NCBI RefSeq assembly: GCF_001667075.1
Contig: NZ_LZIL01000078.1
Coordinates: 327,362 to 391,361, forward strand
Direction: 5' to 3'
From: Mycobacterium sp. 852014-52450_SCH5900713
GTDB lineage: Bacteria; Actinomycetota; Actinomycetes; Mycobacteriales; Mycobacteriaceae
Length of the DNA: 64,000 nt
Positions 16,921 to 25,564 of this stretch are shown here, one piece after another. The notes beneath the pieces are model-generated. The model saw nothing but the letters and a program-made list of their open reading frames with translations. It did not search any database and had not been told where the DNA came from. Both the position numbers and the translations under genes were made by a program. Positions within the stretch are counted from its first letter, which is position 1. Every line of letters begins with the position of its first letter.

Positions 16921-18333
16921 ATGGCCGATAGCGCCACCGATACCGAATACCGCATCGAACACGACACCATGGGCGAGGTCCGGGTACCCGCAAAGGCGTT
17001 GTGGCGCGCACAAACCCAGCGCGCCGTGGAGAACTTTCCCATCTCGGGCCGGGGCCTGGAGCGCACCCAGATCCGCGCCCTGGGCCTGCTGAAGGGCGCG
17101 TGCGCGCAGGTCAACAAGGACCTCGGGTTGCTGGCACCGGAGAAGGCGGACGCCATCATCGCCGCGGCCGCCGAAATCGCCGACGGCCAACACGACGACC
17201 AGTTCCCCATCGACGTCTTCCAGACCGGGTCGGGCACCAGCTCCAACATGAACACCAACGAGGTGATCGCGAGCATCGCCGCGGCCAACGGTGTCACGGT
17301 GCACCCCAACGACGACGTGAACATGTCGCAGTCGTCCAACGACACCTTCCCGACCGCCACCCACATCGCGGCGACCGAGGCCGCGGTGCGTCACCTGATC
17401 CCGGCGCTCGAGGTGTTGCACGAAGCGCTGGAGAGCAAGGCCCGCGAATGGCACACCGTGGTCAAGTCGGGCCGCACCCATCTGATGGACGCCGTTCCGG
17501 TGACCCTCGGCCAGGAATTCAGCGGCTACGCCCGCCAGATCGAGGCGGGGATCGAGCGGGTGCGCGCCACGCTGCCACGGCTGGGCGAGCTGGCGATCGG
17601 CGGGACCGCGGTCGGCACCGGCCTCAACGCCCCCGACGGCTTCGGAGCCCGGGTGGTAGAGACGCTGATCGCGTCCACCGGGCTGAACGAATTGCGCACG
17701 GCCGCCAACTCTTTCGAAGCTCAGGCGGCGCGCGACGGTTTGGTCGAGGCCTCCGGCGCCCTGCGCACCATCGCGGTGTCGCTGACCAAGATCGCCAACG
17801 ACATCCGCTGGATGGGGTCGGGCCCACTGACCGGCCTGGCGGAGATCCAGCTGCCGGACCTGCAGCCGGGTAGCTCGATCATGCCGGGCAAGGTGAATCC
17901 CGTTCTGCCGGAAGCAGTTACGCAGGTAGCCGCCCAGGTGATCGGCAATGACGCCGCGGTGGCCGTCGGCGGCTTGTCCGGCGCGTTCGAACTGAACGTC
18001 TACATCCCGATGATGGCCCGCAACATCCTCGAGTCGTTCAAGCTGCTGACCAACGTGTCGAGGCTGTTCGCGGACCGGTGCATCACCGGCCTGGTCGCCA
18101 ACGTCGACCACCTTCGGGAGCTGGCCGAATCGTCGCCGTCGATCGTGACGCCGCTCAACTCGGCGATCGGCTACGAGGAGGCCGCCGCGGTGGCCAAGCA
18201 GGCCCTCAAGGAACGCAAGACGATTCGCCAGACCGTGATCGACCGCGGCCTGATCGGCGAGAAGCTCTCGGAAGAAGAACTGGACCGCCGCCTGGATGTC
18301 TTGGCGATGGCCAAGGTCAAGCCGGCGAAGTAG
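16921..18333 (+). CDS. fum: Class II fumarate hydratase
   Basis: This iron-independent fumarase interconverts fumarate and L-malate in the TCA cycle. The 470-residue protein shows the superfamily signature GSSIMPGKVNP (residues 318-328 approximately). It also shows the substrate-binding TGSGTSSNMNTNEV, QSSNDTFPT and KSGRTHLMDAVPVTLGQEF, with the flexible catalytic SS-loop Ser in the signature. Length matches the FumC/Rv1098c family. It follows glpX closely, and a secreted-type protein gene begins 15 bp after its stop. Confidence 0.96.
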   Translation: MADSATDTEYRIEHDTMGEVRVPAKALWRAQTQRAVENFPISGRGLERTQIRALGLLKGACAQVNKDLGLLAPEKADAIIAAAAEIADGQHDDQFPIDVFQTGSGTSSNMNTNEVIASIAAANGVTVHPNDDVNMSQSSNDTFPTATHIAATEAAVRHLIPALEVLHEALESKAREWHTVVKSGRTHLMDAVPVTLGQEFSGYARQIEAGIERVRATLPRLGELAIGGTAVGTGLNAPDGFGARVVETLIASTGLNELRTAANSFEAQAARDGLVEASGALRTIAVSLTKIANDIRWMGSGPLTGLAEIQLPDLQPGSSIMPGKVNPVLPEAVTQVAAQVIGNDAAVAVGGLSGAFELNVYIPMMARNILESFKLLTNVSRLFADRCITGLVANVDHLRELAESSPSIVTPLNSAIGYEEAAAVAKQALKERKTIRQTVIDRGLIGEKLSEEELDRRLDVLAMAKVKPAK

Positions 18334-18348
18334 GCGGGTGGTGCAGCG

Positions 18349-19260
18349 ATGACGACTCCTCCCGGCGGCCCCTACGGCCAGGGGCCTTACGGAAATCCGT
18401 ATGGGCAGCAACCCTATTGGGGCGGCCAGCCCCAGGGCGGCCCGCAACCGTACCCGCCGACCGGCCCTTACCAGTATCCGCCCCAGGCGTATCCGCAAGC
18501 GGGACAGCCGTTCCCGCCCGGAGCGTACCCACCCGGGCCCCCACCCGGGGGCCCGGGCTCGAAGCTGCCCTGGCTGATCGTCGGGGGCCTCGTCATCCTG
18601 GCCGTCATCGCGCTGGTGGCCACCCTGGTCGTGATGCGCGGCGGCAGCCACGGCAAGTCCCCGGCCGCCGGGCCGTCGTCGACCAGCAGCACGACCAGCC
18701 AACCGAAGGGTCAGCAGACCGCCACCGACTGCACCCCGAACGTGTCCGGCGGTGAGATACCGCGGACGGACTCGATCGCCGCCGGCAAGCTCTCGTTCCC
18801 GGCCAGCGCGGTGCCGCCCAACTGGACGGTGTTCTCCGACGACCAGAACCCGAACCTGATCGGCGCCGTGGGTGTCGCCCAGGAAGTGCCCGGGGCCAGT
18901 CAGTGGATGATGACGGCGGAGGTCGGCGTCAGCAACCTCGTCTCCAGCATGGACGTCACCGCCCAGGCGTCGAAGTTGTTGCAGTGCATCGCCAACGGGC
19001 CCGGATACGCGAACGCGTCGCCCACCTTGGGACCGACCAAGACGTCGTCGATCACCGTTGACGGGACCAAGGCCGCCCGCGCCGACGGCGACGTCACGAT
19101 CGCCGACCGCACCCGCAACGTCAAAGGCGACTCCGTCAGCGTCATCGCCGTCGACACCAAACCGGTCACCGTGTTCGTGGGCAGCACACCCATCGGTGAT
19201 AGCGCTTCCGCGGACATCATCGGGCGGATCATCGCCGCGCTGAAGGTCGCGAAGTCCTGA
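18349..19260 (+). CDS. Pro/Gly/Tyr-rich single-pass membrane protein (Rv1097c-like)
   Basis: This 303-residue protein has a low-complexity N-terminus with repeated Gly-Pro-Tyr and Tyr-Pro-Pro units (residues 1-72). One membrane helix follows (LPWLIVGGLVILAVIALVAT, about 75-97), then a Ser/Thr linker and an extracytoplasmic domain of about 180 residues. Two cysteines (in DCTPN and LQCIAN) may form a disulfide. The function is unknown. The cytoplasmic Pro/Tyr-rich segment resembles those of other mycobacterial membrane proteins such as Pra at 36510. It is probably transcribed with glpX-fum and converges on the cyclase gene. Confidence 0.8.
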   Translation: MTTPPGGPYGQGPYGNPYGQQPYWGGQPQGGPQPYPPTGPYQYPPQAYPQAGQPFPPGAYPPGPPPGGPGSKLPWLIVGGLVILAVIALVATLVVMRGGSHGKSPAAGPSSTSSTTSQPKGQQTATDCTPNVSGGEIPRTDSIAAGKLSFPASAVPPNWTVFSDDQNPNLIGAVGVAQEVPGASQWMMTAEVGVSNLVSSMDVTAQASKLLQCIANGPGYANASPTLGPTKTSSITVDGTKAARADGDVTIADRTRNVKGDSVSVIAVDTKPVTVFVGSTPIGDSASADIIGRIIAALKVAKS

Positions 19261-19270
19261 CGCGGCCCGA

Positions 19271-20818
19271 CTAGGCCGGCGCGGAGACGTGGGTGGCTTC
19301 GGATCGCCCCCGCAGAACGGTGGAATAGCACTCGGCCCAATGCGTTGCCTCGGTCTGGTCCGCCCGCTCGATGGCCGCCGCCGCGCACAGGATCCGCCGG
19401 TCGGCGGTCTTGGCGAGGTCCGCCAGCCGCGCGGCCTCGTTGACCGCGTCGCCGATCACCGTGTACTCGTACCGGTTTTCGGCGCCGATGTTGCCGGCGA
19501 AGACGCGGCCCGCCGAGACGCCGATGCCGAAATCGACCGGTAGCCGACGCAGTTGGGTGCCCAGGGCGCGGGCGGTCGCGAGCGCGGCCGACGCCGGCTC
19601 GCTGGTCGCCAACGGTGCCCCGAAGACGGCAAGCGCGGCATCCCCGGCGAATTTGTTGATCAGCCCGTGGTGTTCGTCGACGGCATCGACGACGATGCAG
19701 AAGAAATCGTTGAGGACTTCGGCGACCTCTTGCGGGGGACGGCTTTCCGCCAGCTGCGTCGAGCCCACCAGGTCGATGTAGAGCACCGCCGCCTCGACCA
19801 CGTCCCCCGACAGCGATGCACCCTCGTCGATGGCGCGCTGGGCGACGTCCGCCCCGACGTGGCGCCCGAATAGGTCGCGCAACCGGTCGCGCTCGGCCAA
19901 CCCGGCCACCATGCGATTGAAACCCGTTTGCAGACGGCCGATTTGCGAGCGCTCATACGCCCCGACGTAGGTCCCGATGCGGCCGTGTTCGACCTCCGCC
20001 ATGGCGTCGACCACCTCGCCGAGCGGGTCGGAAATGGACCGTGACGTCAAGATCATGGTCGGCAGCCCGAGCACCAATGCGGCCAGGGACACCACGAGGA
20101 TCGGAACATCCAGCGACGCGGACTTCTCGATCAGCCACCCGTACGAACGAAGGACAACCAGAGTTGCGATCACCCCGATGGGGAAGGCGCTGCACAAAAA
20201 CCACAGCAGGACCAGTCGCGCGTACACGCCGGGCACTGCCAGCCGCGGCTCGCAGCCGAGCGTGGCGGCGCGCATGATGGGGCGCAGGACGCGCTGCGCG
20301 AGCAGCATCGCCGTGCCGGCGGCGGCCGGCCCGCCGAGCAGCACACCGAGCGCGATGGGCAGCAGCAGCTGCGCCCCGCCGTCCAGGTTCAGCAACATGA
20401 AGATGCCGCCGCTGACAGCCCACGCCCCGAACAGGATCGCGGACTGGCGGCCGGGCAGCTTCATCGCGGCCTCGCGCTGCTCCTGGTTGGGTTCGGCCCC
20501 GGCCGCGTACCAGCGCAGCGTCGGGGCCGCGCTCAGCATCGCGGCCGCCGCGACGCCGACGATGCCCAACAACACGAGCACCAACACCGCCGCGGTGTTG
20601 GCCTTCGCGAAGTCGGCGTTGGCTCCGACCGACGTGTGGCCCCGCAGTGGAACCAAGATGGCGGCCGCTTCGATGACGGCCAGAAAGTAGGACAGGGCGA
20701 GGTCGACCCCGTATTGAATCGCCAACCGGCGGGCGGACTTTCGTTGCCCCACCGACGCTCGCGGCCGGCAATTCCGAAGCCGCGCGGCCGTGTGGGCCCA
20801 CAAGCTGATGCTAGGCAC
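19271..20818 (-). CDS. Membrane-bound class III adenylate cyclase with HAMP domain
   Basis: This makes cyclic AMP from ATP. The roughly 515-residue protein has six membrane helices in the first 290 residues. A HAMP linker (SRSISDPLGEVVDAM through FNRMVAGL) and a C-terminal cyclase homology domain follow. Both metal-binding Asp residues are seen, in VLYIDLVGST and FAGDAALAVFG, the latter preceded by the purine-specifying Lys. YEYTVIGDAVNEAARL supplies the Asp and the transition-state Asn/Arg. It resembles the mycobacterial Rv1318c-Rv1320c/Rv3645 group. The start is uncertain: GTG 20818 overlaps the deacetylase stop; TTG 20803 is the alternative. Confidence 0.88.
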   Translation of the reverse strand: MPSISLWAHTAARLRNCRPRASVGQRKSARRLAIQYGVDLALSYFLAVIEAAAILVPLRGHTSVGANADFAKANTAAVLVLVLLGIVGVAAAAMLSAAPTLRWYAAGAEPNQEQREAAMKLPGRQSAILFGAWAVSGGIFMLLNLDGGAQLLLPIALGVLLGGPAAAGTAMLLAQRVLRPIMRAATLGCEPRLAVPGVYARLVLLWFLCSAFPIGVIATLVVLRSYGWLIEKSASLDVPILVVSLAALVLGLPTMILTSRSISDPLGEVVDAMAEVEHGRIGTYVGAYERSQIGRLQTGFNRMVAGLAERDRLRDLFGRHVGADVAQRAIDEGASLSGDVVEAAVLYIDLVGSTQLAESRPPQEVAEVLNDFFCIVVDAVDEHHGLINKFAGDAALAVFGAPLATSEPASAALATARALGTQLRRLPVDFGIGVSAGRVFAGNIGAENRYEYTVIGDAVNEAARLADLAKTADRRILCAAAAIERADQTEATHWAECYSTVLRGRSEATHVSAPA

Positions 20819-21686
20819 CGTTGTTGGGGCCCCCCGAGTTCTGGCCCGGGATGTCGGTGATCGGGAAGTTGGGCATCGGCTTGGGCGAGGACGTGCTCGG
20901 CAGCGGCGGGATATCACCGGGCGGGATGTCGTGGAGTTCGTTCACCGGCGGCCCGTTCTCGCGGCTGCCATAGCTGCTCCCCGGCGCCCGCGGGCCCAGC
21001 AGTTCACTGACCGTCACCATCCGGTAGCCATTGGCCTTGAGCACCGGGATGAACTGGTAGACCAAGTCGACGGTGCTCGAGTAGGTGTCATGGAACAACA
21101 CCACCGAACCCGGCTTGATGTACGTCATCAGCATGTACCGCGTCGCCGCCGTGTTCGAGTCGTTCGCCCAGTCGAAAGGAATGACATCCCAAAGGATTTC
21201 GGCGAGCCCGAACCGGCCCGCCGTCTGGCGCACGGCATCGTTGGACAGCCCCCCGGCGGGGCGATACAGGTTGGGGGTCCGGCCGGTGGCGGCGGCGATC
21301 GCGTCGTTGGCCTTGGAAAACTGAGGGGCGATGTCTTCGGGAGGGATCGTCACCATGTTGGGGTGTTCCCAGGTGTGGTTGCCGATCTCCATCCCAGCGT
21401 CGGCGACCTGCTTGGCCCCCGCGGGGTTCGCGGCCACCTTGTTGCCGATCTCGAAGAACGTGGCCTTCGCGTCGTTGTCCTTCAGGATCTGCAGCAGCCG
21501 GCCGTCGAATGGGCTGGGTCCGTCGTCGAACGTCAGCGCGACACACTTGACCACCGAGCAACTGAGATTGTCGGCGCGCGTCACGTGGCCGGTCAGACCC
21601 CCGATCACCAGCACCGCAACCGCCGCGACGACACCGACAACCGTGCGCCAATAGCGCCAGGCTTGGCTGTCGGGTCTTTTCGGCAC
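20811..21686 (-). CDS. Secreted/membrane-anchored polysaccharide deacetylase (NodB domain)
   Basis: This enzyme probably removes N-acetyl groups from peptidoglycan sugars. The 291-residue protein is the counterpart of Rv1096. An N-terminal membrane anchor or signal (VVGVVAAVAVLVIGGLTG, 16-33) precedes the NodB domain. The catalytic base and metal Asp are Asp54/Asp55 in LTFDDGPS, and the metal histidines are His104 and His108 in NHTWEHP. RPAGG, WDVIPFDW and VVLFHDT complete the NodB motifs. The tail is Pro/Ser-rich. It begins 41 bp after phoH2 and overlaps the cyclase start, suggesting one operon. Confidence 0.9.
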   Translation of the reverse strand: MPKRPDSQAWRYWRTVVGVVAAVAVLVIGGLTGHVTRADNLSCSVVKCVALTFDDGPSPFDGRLLQILKDNDAKATFFEIGNKVAANPAGAKQVADAGMEIGNHTWEHPNMVTIPPEDIAPQFSKANDAIAAATGRTPNLYRPAGGLSNDAVRQTAGRFGLAEILWDVIPFDWANDSNTAATRYMLMTYIKPGSVVLFHDTYSSTVDLVYQFIPVLKANGYRMVTVSELLGPRAPGSSYGSRENGPPVNELHDIPPGDIPPLPSTSSPKPMPNFPITDIPGQNSGGPNNGA

Positions 21687-21727
21687 CGTCGCAGTTTAAC
21701 GAACGGCTGGCCAGGCGAAATGCGCCG

Positions 21728-23029
21728 TCACTGCGGTCCGGCGATCTCCTCGAGCATCTCGGTGACCAGCGCGGCAATCGGCGATCGCTCGCTGCGCAAC
21801 AGCGTGATGTGGGCGAACAGCGGGTGGCCTTTGAGCTTCTCGATCACCGCGGCGACCCCGTCGTGCCGGCCTACCCGCAGGTTGTCCCGCTGGGCGATGT
21901 CGTGCGTCAGCACCACCCGCGACCCGGCTCCCAGCCTGGACAGCACCGTTAGCAAGACGTTGCGTTCCAGCGACTGGGCCTCGTCGACGATGACGAACGA
22001 GTCGTGCAATGACCGGCCGCGGATGTGGGTCAGCGGCAGCACCTCGAGCATGCCCCGGGAGAGCACCTCTTCGAGCACGGCCGGGCTGGCCAGTCCCTCG
22101 AGCGTGTCGAAGACGGCCTGCGCCCAGGGGCCCATCTTCTCGCTCTCGCTGCCGGGCAGGTAGCCCAGCTCCTGTCCGCCCACGGCGTAGAGCGGCCGGA
22201 AGACCACCACCTTGCGCTGGGTCCGCCGTTCCAGGACAGCCTCCAGGCCCGCGCACAACGCCAGCGCCGACTTGCCGGTGCCGGCTTTTCCGCCCAGCGA
22301 TACGATGCCCACCGACTCGTCGAGCAGCAGGTCGAGGGCCACCCTCTGTTCGGCGGACCGGCCGCGCAGGCCGAATGCCTCGCGATCGCCGCGAACCAGC
22401 TGCACGCGTTTGTCCGCATTGACCCGGCCCAGCGCGTGCGAGCTGCCGCCAAGCAGTCGAATGCCGGTGTGGCAGGGCAGGTCTCGCGCTTCGGTCAGAT
22501 CGATCTCACCCTCGGCGAACAGCGCGTCGATGTCCTCGGCGGCGGTCTCGACCTCGCGCATCCCCGACCATCCGGAGGCCACCACGTCTTGAGCGTGATA
22601 CTCGTCGGCGGCCAGCCCGACCGCGGCGGCCTTGACGCGAAGCGGAATATCCTTGCTGACCAACGTAACTCGCTTGCCTTCGGCGGCGAGGTTGGCGGCG
22701 CAGCTCAAAATACGGCAGTCGTTGTTGTCGCTGCGGAAACCGGCGGGTAGCACAGCGGGGTCGGTGTGGTTGAGCTCGACGTGAAGCGTACCGCCTTGTG
22801 CCCCAACGGGAATGGGCTGATCAAGCCGGCCATGCAGAAGCCGGAGATCGTCGAACAGGCGCAACGCCTGACGGGCGAACCAACCCAGCTCGTGATGATG
22901 CCGTTTGGCCTCGAGTTCGCTGATCACCACCAGCGGAACCACCACCTCGTGCTCGGCGAACCGGCTGCACGCCCAGGGGTCGGACAGCAGCACGGAGGTG
23001 TCGATCACGTAGGTCCGGATTTCGGTCAC
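21728..23029 (-). CDS. phoH2: PhoH2: PIN-domain ribonuclease fused to PhoH ATPase/RNA helicase
   Basis: This 433-residue fusion is the counterpart of Rv1095. The N-terminal PIN domain (1-150; TYVIDTSVLLSDP, ISELEAKR, NDCRILSCAANL) belongs to the VapC-like RNase group. The C-terminal PhoH domain has Walker A GGKAGTGKSALAL and Walker B SFVIVDEAQSL. Mycobacterial PhoH2 has been described as an RNA helicase/RNase that acts as a toxin with an upstream antitoxin, PhoAT. I chose GTG 23029, which has an AGGAG site and matches the Rv1095 start. A small ORF at 23026-23157 overlaps its start. Confidence 0.93.
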   Translation of the reverse strand: MTEIRTYVIDTSVLLSDPWACSRFAEHEVVVPLVVISELEAKRHHHELGWFARQALRLFDDLRLLHGRLDQPIPVGAQGGTLHVELNHTDPAVLPAGFRSDNNDCRILSCAANLAAEGKRVTLVSKDIPLRVKAAAVGLAADEYHAQDVVASGWSGMREVETAAEDIDALFAEGEIDLTEARDLPCHTGIRLLGGSSHALGRVNADKRVQLVRGDREAFGLRGRSAEQRVALDLLLDESVGIVSLGGKAGTGKSALALCAGLEAVLERRTQRKVVVFRPLYAVGGQELGYLPGSESEKMGPWAQAVFDTLEGLASPAVLEEVLSRGMLEVLPLTHIRGRSLHDSFVIVDEAQSLERNVLLTVLSRLGAGSRVVLTHDIAQRDNLRVGRHDGVAAVIEKLKGHPLFAHITLLRSERSPIAALVTEMLEEIAGPQ

Positions 23030-23157
23030 GTAGCGCTCCTCGAGCGGGATGAGCCCGCGCGGACCCGCACAGGCATGTCGGCGGGAACTGCGACACCAGG
23101 ACCGGGGCCGGTCCTTCCGTTGTGTTGACGGGAGGTGCCGCCCTGGCAGCTGAGCAT
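23026..23157 (-). CDS. Candidate PhoAT antitoxin ORF overlapping phoH2
   Basis: This open frame of 43 codons (47 if begun at ATG 23169) ends in ACGTGA, so its stop TGA overlaps the GTG start of phoH2 by four bases. The peptide is small and basic (about nine Arg), Gly/Ser-rich and has no recognised domain. Mycobacterial phoH2 genes are reported to be translationally coupled to a short upstream antitoxin ORF; position and overlap fit that, but the sequence itself proves nothing. No strong ribosome-binding site is evident before either ATG. It could simply be leader sequence. Confidence 0.35.
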   Translation of the reverse strand: MLSCQGGTSRQHNGRTGPGPGVAVPADMPVRVRAGSSRSRSAT

Positions 23158-23244
23158 GACGCTGACCATCGAGATCGACGCTACTCTCGTCGCCGCTTTG
23201 CAGCAGCGCAGGCGCGCCGACGACGGGCGCCGCGCGAAGATCGC

Positions 23245-24072
23245 CTAGGCGATGACGAACTGCTTGAGGGCGGGCTCGTCGGCCACACCCCATGCGGTGA
23301 TGCGATCCGAGATCGCCTGCCGCAGCTGCTGTTGGTCGAAGATGCCCGCGTCGGCGACGTTGCGCAGCTTGTCCCGATAGGAGTCGATGTCGGCGCCGGG
23401 CACCTGCAGATCGGCCGCCCGGGCCGCGATGGCCGCGATCGTCTCGTCGCGGGCGTAGGACAGGCAGTGCTCGACCAGGTTGGAGAAGAACAGTTCGTGG
23501 CGGCGCTCGTCGCGCGCGATCCGGTCGATGAGCCCGGCCAGGATGGGCTCCTCGAGCTTGGCCGCCAGGTTCTCGCAGAACACGGCGTGCGTGCGCTCGG
23601 TGAACGCCATGTACACCAGGGTCTCCACTTGCGAGTAGGTGTCGGCGCGGTAGCCCTTCATGACGTACTGGACCCGCGCCTCCTCGTTGGCGGTCGGGTC
23701 GACCTCGCGGGTCACCACCAGATACTCGCGCAGCGCGATGGCGTGCAGGTGCTCCTCGGCGGTCCATCGGCCCAACCAGCGGCCCCACCAATCTTCGAGG
23801 ATGAAGTGCTCGACGAGCTCGCGGTGATGCCCGGCGAGGTTGTCCTTGAGCAGCAGCAGGATCTCGCAGGCGTCCGTGTACTCCCGGGGCAGCGTCGCAT
23901 CGGACGGGTCCCAGTCACGTCCGCCGAGGAACGCGAAGTTCTCGCCCCGGTCGAACGGCACGTAGTCGTGAGCGAACCAGAGTTCCTCGGTGTTCAGGTG
24001 CCGGTCCATGTTGGCTTCGCACACCGGCTCGAGTTCCAGGGTCAGCGCGTTAGCGACAGGTTTCTGTGCCAT
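23245..24072 (-). CDS. desA2: Acyl-ACP desaturase-like protein DesA2
   Basis: This 275-residue ferritin-like protein of the acyl-ACP desaturase family matches Rv1094 in length. Di-iron ligand motifs are visible: ILLLLKDNLAGHHRELVEHF, WTAEEHLHAIALREY (E-x-x-H) and RIARDERRHELFF (second E-x-x-H). It is presumed to desaturate acyl chains bound to ACP for membrane or mycolic lipids, though DesA2 has been described as divergent, and activity is not certain. The ATG at 24072 follows TACAGT by 6 bases and is probably leaderless. It is followed, after about 215 bp, by phoH2 in the same direction. Confidence 0.92.
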   Translation of the reverse strand: MAQKPVANALTLELEPVCEANMDRHLNTEELWFAHDYVPFDRGENFAFLGGRDWDPSDATLPREYTDACEILLLLKDNLAGHHRELVEHFILEDWWGRWLGRWTAEEHLHAIALREYLVVTREVDPTANEEARVQYVMKGYRADTYSQVETLVYMAFTERTHAVFCENLAAKLEEPILAGLIDRIARDERRHELFFSNLVEHCLSYARDETIAAIAARAADLQVPGADIDSYRDKLRNVADAGIFDQQQLRQAISDRITAWGVADEPALKQFVIA

Positions 24073-24078
24073 GCGGTT

Positions 24079-24084
24079 ACTGTA
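24079..24084 (-). promoter_or_regulatory. Predicted -10 element (TACAGT) of leaderless desA2 transcript
   Basis: On the minus strand TACAGT is followed by six bases and the ATG of desA2 at 24072. This fits TANNNT with transcription starting at the start codon. Confidence 0.5.
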
Positions 24085-24170
24085 ACTCGCGTACACAGGT
24101 TCGTGAAATCACCTAACCCGTGTCGCGCCAACTGGTGACTTTGGTCCTTTCGCCGGTCCTTTCGCCGCGC

Positions 24171-25490
24171 CTAGCGGTCGACCAGCGTCCACTCCTCGAG
24201 ACCCTCGTACAGCGGAAAGTCCCTGGCCAGGCGCGTCACCCGCTGCCGCAGAGCGGACAGGTCCGCCCCGCTGCCCGCCGCCAACGCGGTGGCGATGACG
24301 TCGGCAACCTCGGTGAACTCCGCGTCCCCGAATCCGCGGGTCGCCAGCGCGGGCGTGCCCACCCGCAGGCCGGATGTCACCATCGGCGGGCGCGGGTCGT
24401 TGGGGACCGCGTTGCGGTTGACGGTGATGCCGATCTCGTGGAGCAGGTCCTCGGCGGCCTGGCCGTCCAGCGGCGAGTTGCGCAGGTCCACCAGCACCAG
24501 GTGGACGTCGGTGCCGCCGCTGACCACCGACACACCGGCCTTGGTGACGTCGGGGGCCGTCAGCCGGTCGGCGATGATGCGGGCACCGGACAGGGTGCGC
24601 TGCTGACGGTCGGCGAACTCGGGAGTGCCCGCGATCTTGAGCGCGACGGCCTTGCCGGCGATGACGTGCATCAGCGGTCCGCCCTGCTGGCCGGGGAACA
24701 CCGCGGAGTTCACGGACTTGGCGTACTCCTGCTTGCCCAGGATCAGGCCGGAACGCGGGCCGCCGAGCGTCTTGTGCACGGTCGTGGACACCACGTCCGC
24801 GTGCGGTACCGGCGACGGGTGCAGTCCCACGGCGACCAGGCCCGCGAAGTGCGCCATGTCCACCCACAGCTTGGCGTCGACCTCGTCGGCGATCGAGCGG
24901 AACGCCGCGAAGTCCAGAATCCGCGGGTAGGCCGACCAGCCGGCGATGATGACCTTGGGCCGGAACTCGAGGGCCTTGGCCCGCACCGCGTCCATGTCCA
25001 CCAGGTGCGTCGTCGGATCCACACCGTAGAAGCCGGTTTCGTAGAGCTTGCCGGAGAAGTTGAGCTTCATCCCGTGCGTCAGGTGCCCGCCGTTGGCGAG
25101 GTCGAGGCCCAGCAGCCGCTCCCCCGGCGTCATCAGCGCCTGCAGCACGGCGGCGTTGGCCTGCGCTCCCGAATGCGGCTGCACATTGGCGAAGTCGGCG
25201 CCGAAGAGCGCCTTCGCCCGATCGCGGGCGATGTTCTCCACGACGTCGACGTACTCGCAGCCGCCGTAGTAGCGCCTGCCCGGCAGGCCCTCGGCGTATT
25301 TGTTCGTCAGCACGCTGCCCTGGGCCTGCAGTACCGACCGCGGCACGAAGTTCTCCGAGGCGATCATCTCCAGGGTGTCGCGCTGACGGCCCAGCTCTTT
25401 ACCGAGCAGCTCGGCGATCTCGGGGTCGACCTCGCCCAGCGCGGCGGACATGACGGACGTGGAGGCGCGGGCGTCGGGTGCAGCAGTCAC
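24171..25490 (-). CDS. glyA: Serine hydroxymethyltransferase
   Basis: This PLP enzyme converts serine and tetrahydrofolate to glycine and 5,10-methylene-THF, feeding one-carbon metabolism. The PLP Lys is in VVSTTVHKTLGGPRSG. SENFVP, GYPGRRYYGG-type (LPGRRYYGGCEYVD) and the RIGTPA-like RVGTPALATRGF motifs are complete. I chose GTG 25490 (439 residues) because TAGACT ends 6 bases upstream, suggesting a leaderless start. ATG 25451 would give 426 residues, the length I recall for M. tuberculosis GlyA1, and remains possible. It diverges from coaA. Confidence 0.95.
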   Translation of the reverse strand: MTAAPDARASTSVMSAALGEVDPEIAELLGKELGRQRDTLEMIASENFVPRSVLQAQGSVLTNKYAEGLPGRRYYGGCEYVDVVENIARDRAKALFGADFANVQPHSGAQANAAVLQALMTPGERLLGLDLANGGHLTHGMKLNFSGKLYETGFYGVDPTTHLVDMDAVRAKALEFRPKVIIAGWSAYPRILDFAAFRSIADEVDAKLWVDMAHFAGLVAVGLHPSPVPHADVVSTTVHKTLGGPRSGLILGKQEYAKSVNSAVFPGQQGGPLMHVIAGKAVALKIAGTPEFADRQQRTLSGARIIADRLTAPDVTKAGVSVVSGGTDVHLVLVDLRNSPLDGQAAEDLLHEIGITVNRNAVPNDPRPPMVTSGLRVGTPALATRGFGDAEFTEVADVIATALAAGSGADLSALRQRVTRLARDFPLYEGLEEWTLVDR

Positions 25491-25496
25491 GGCGCC

Positions 25497-25502
25497 AGTC
25501 TA
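25497..25502 (-). promoter_or_regulatory. Predicted -10 element (TAGACT) upstream of glyA
   Basis: TAGACT on the minus strand is followed by ggcgcc and then GTG at 25490. The spacing fits a leaderless transcript and is the main reason for preferring the longer glyA start. Confidence 0.45.
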
Positions 25503-25564
25503 TCCAGCGACGGTTTAGCCAGCCCAGCCGTCGGGGGCGCGTCCGCCCCTGCAACACTTGCACT

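Noticed and set aside
15072..17366. A 764-codon minus-strand open frame antisense to glpX and fum
   Set aside because: It runs opposite two clear enzymes, has low-complexity Arg/Gly/His composition and no family motif; it is a high-GC shadow frame.
21728..23791. A 687-codon version of phoH2
   Set aside because: The extra N-terminus overlaps desA2 antisense-like low-complexity sequence; the GTG at 23029 has a ribosome-binding site and the PIN domain starts there.
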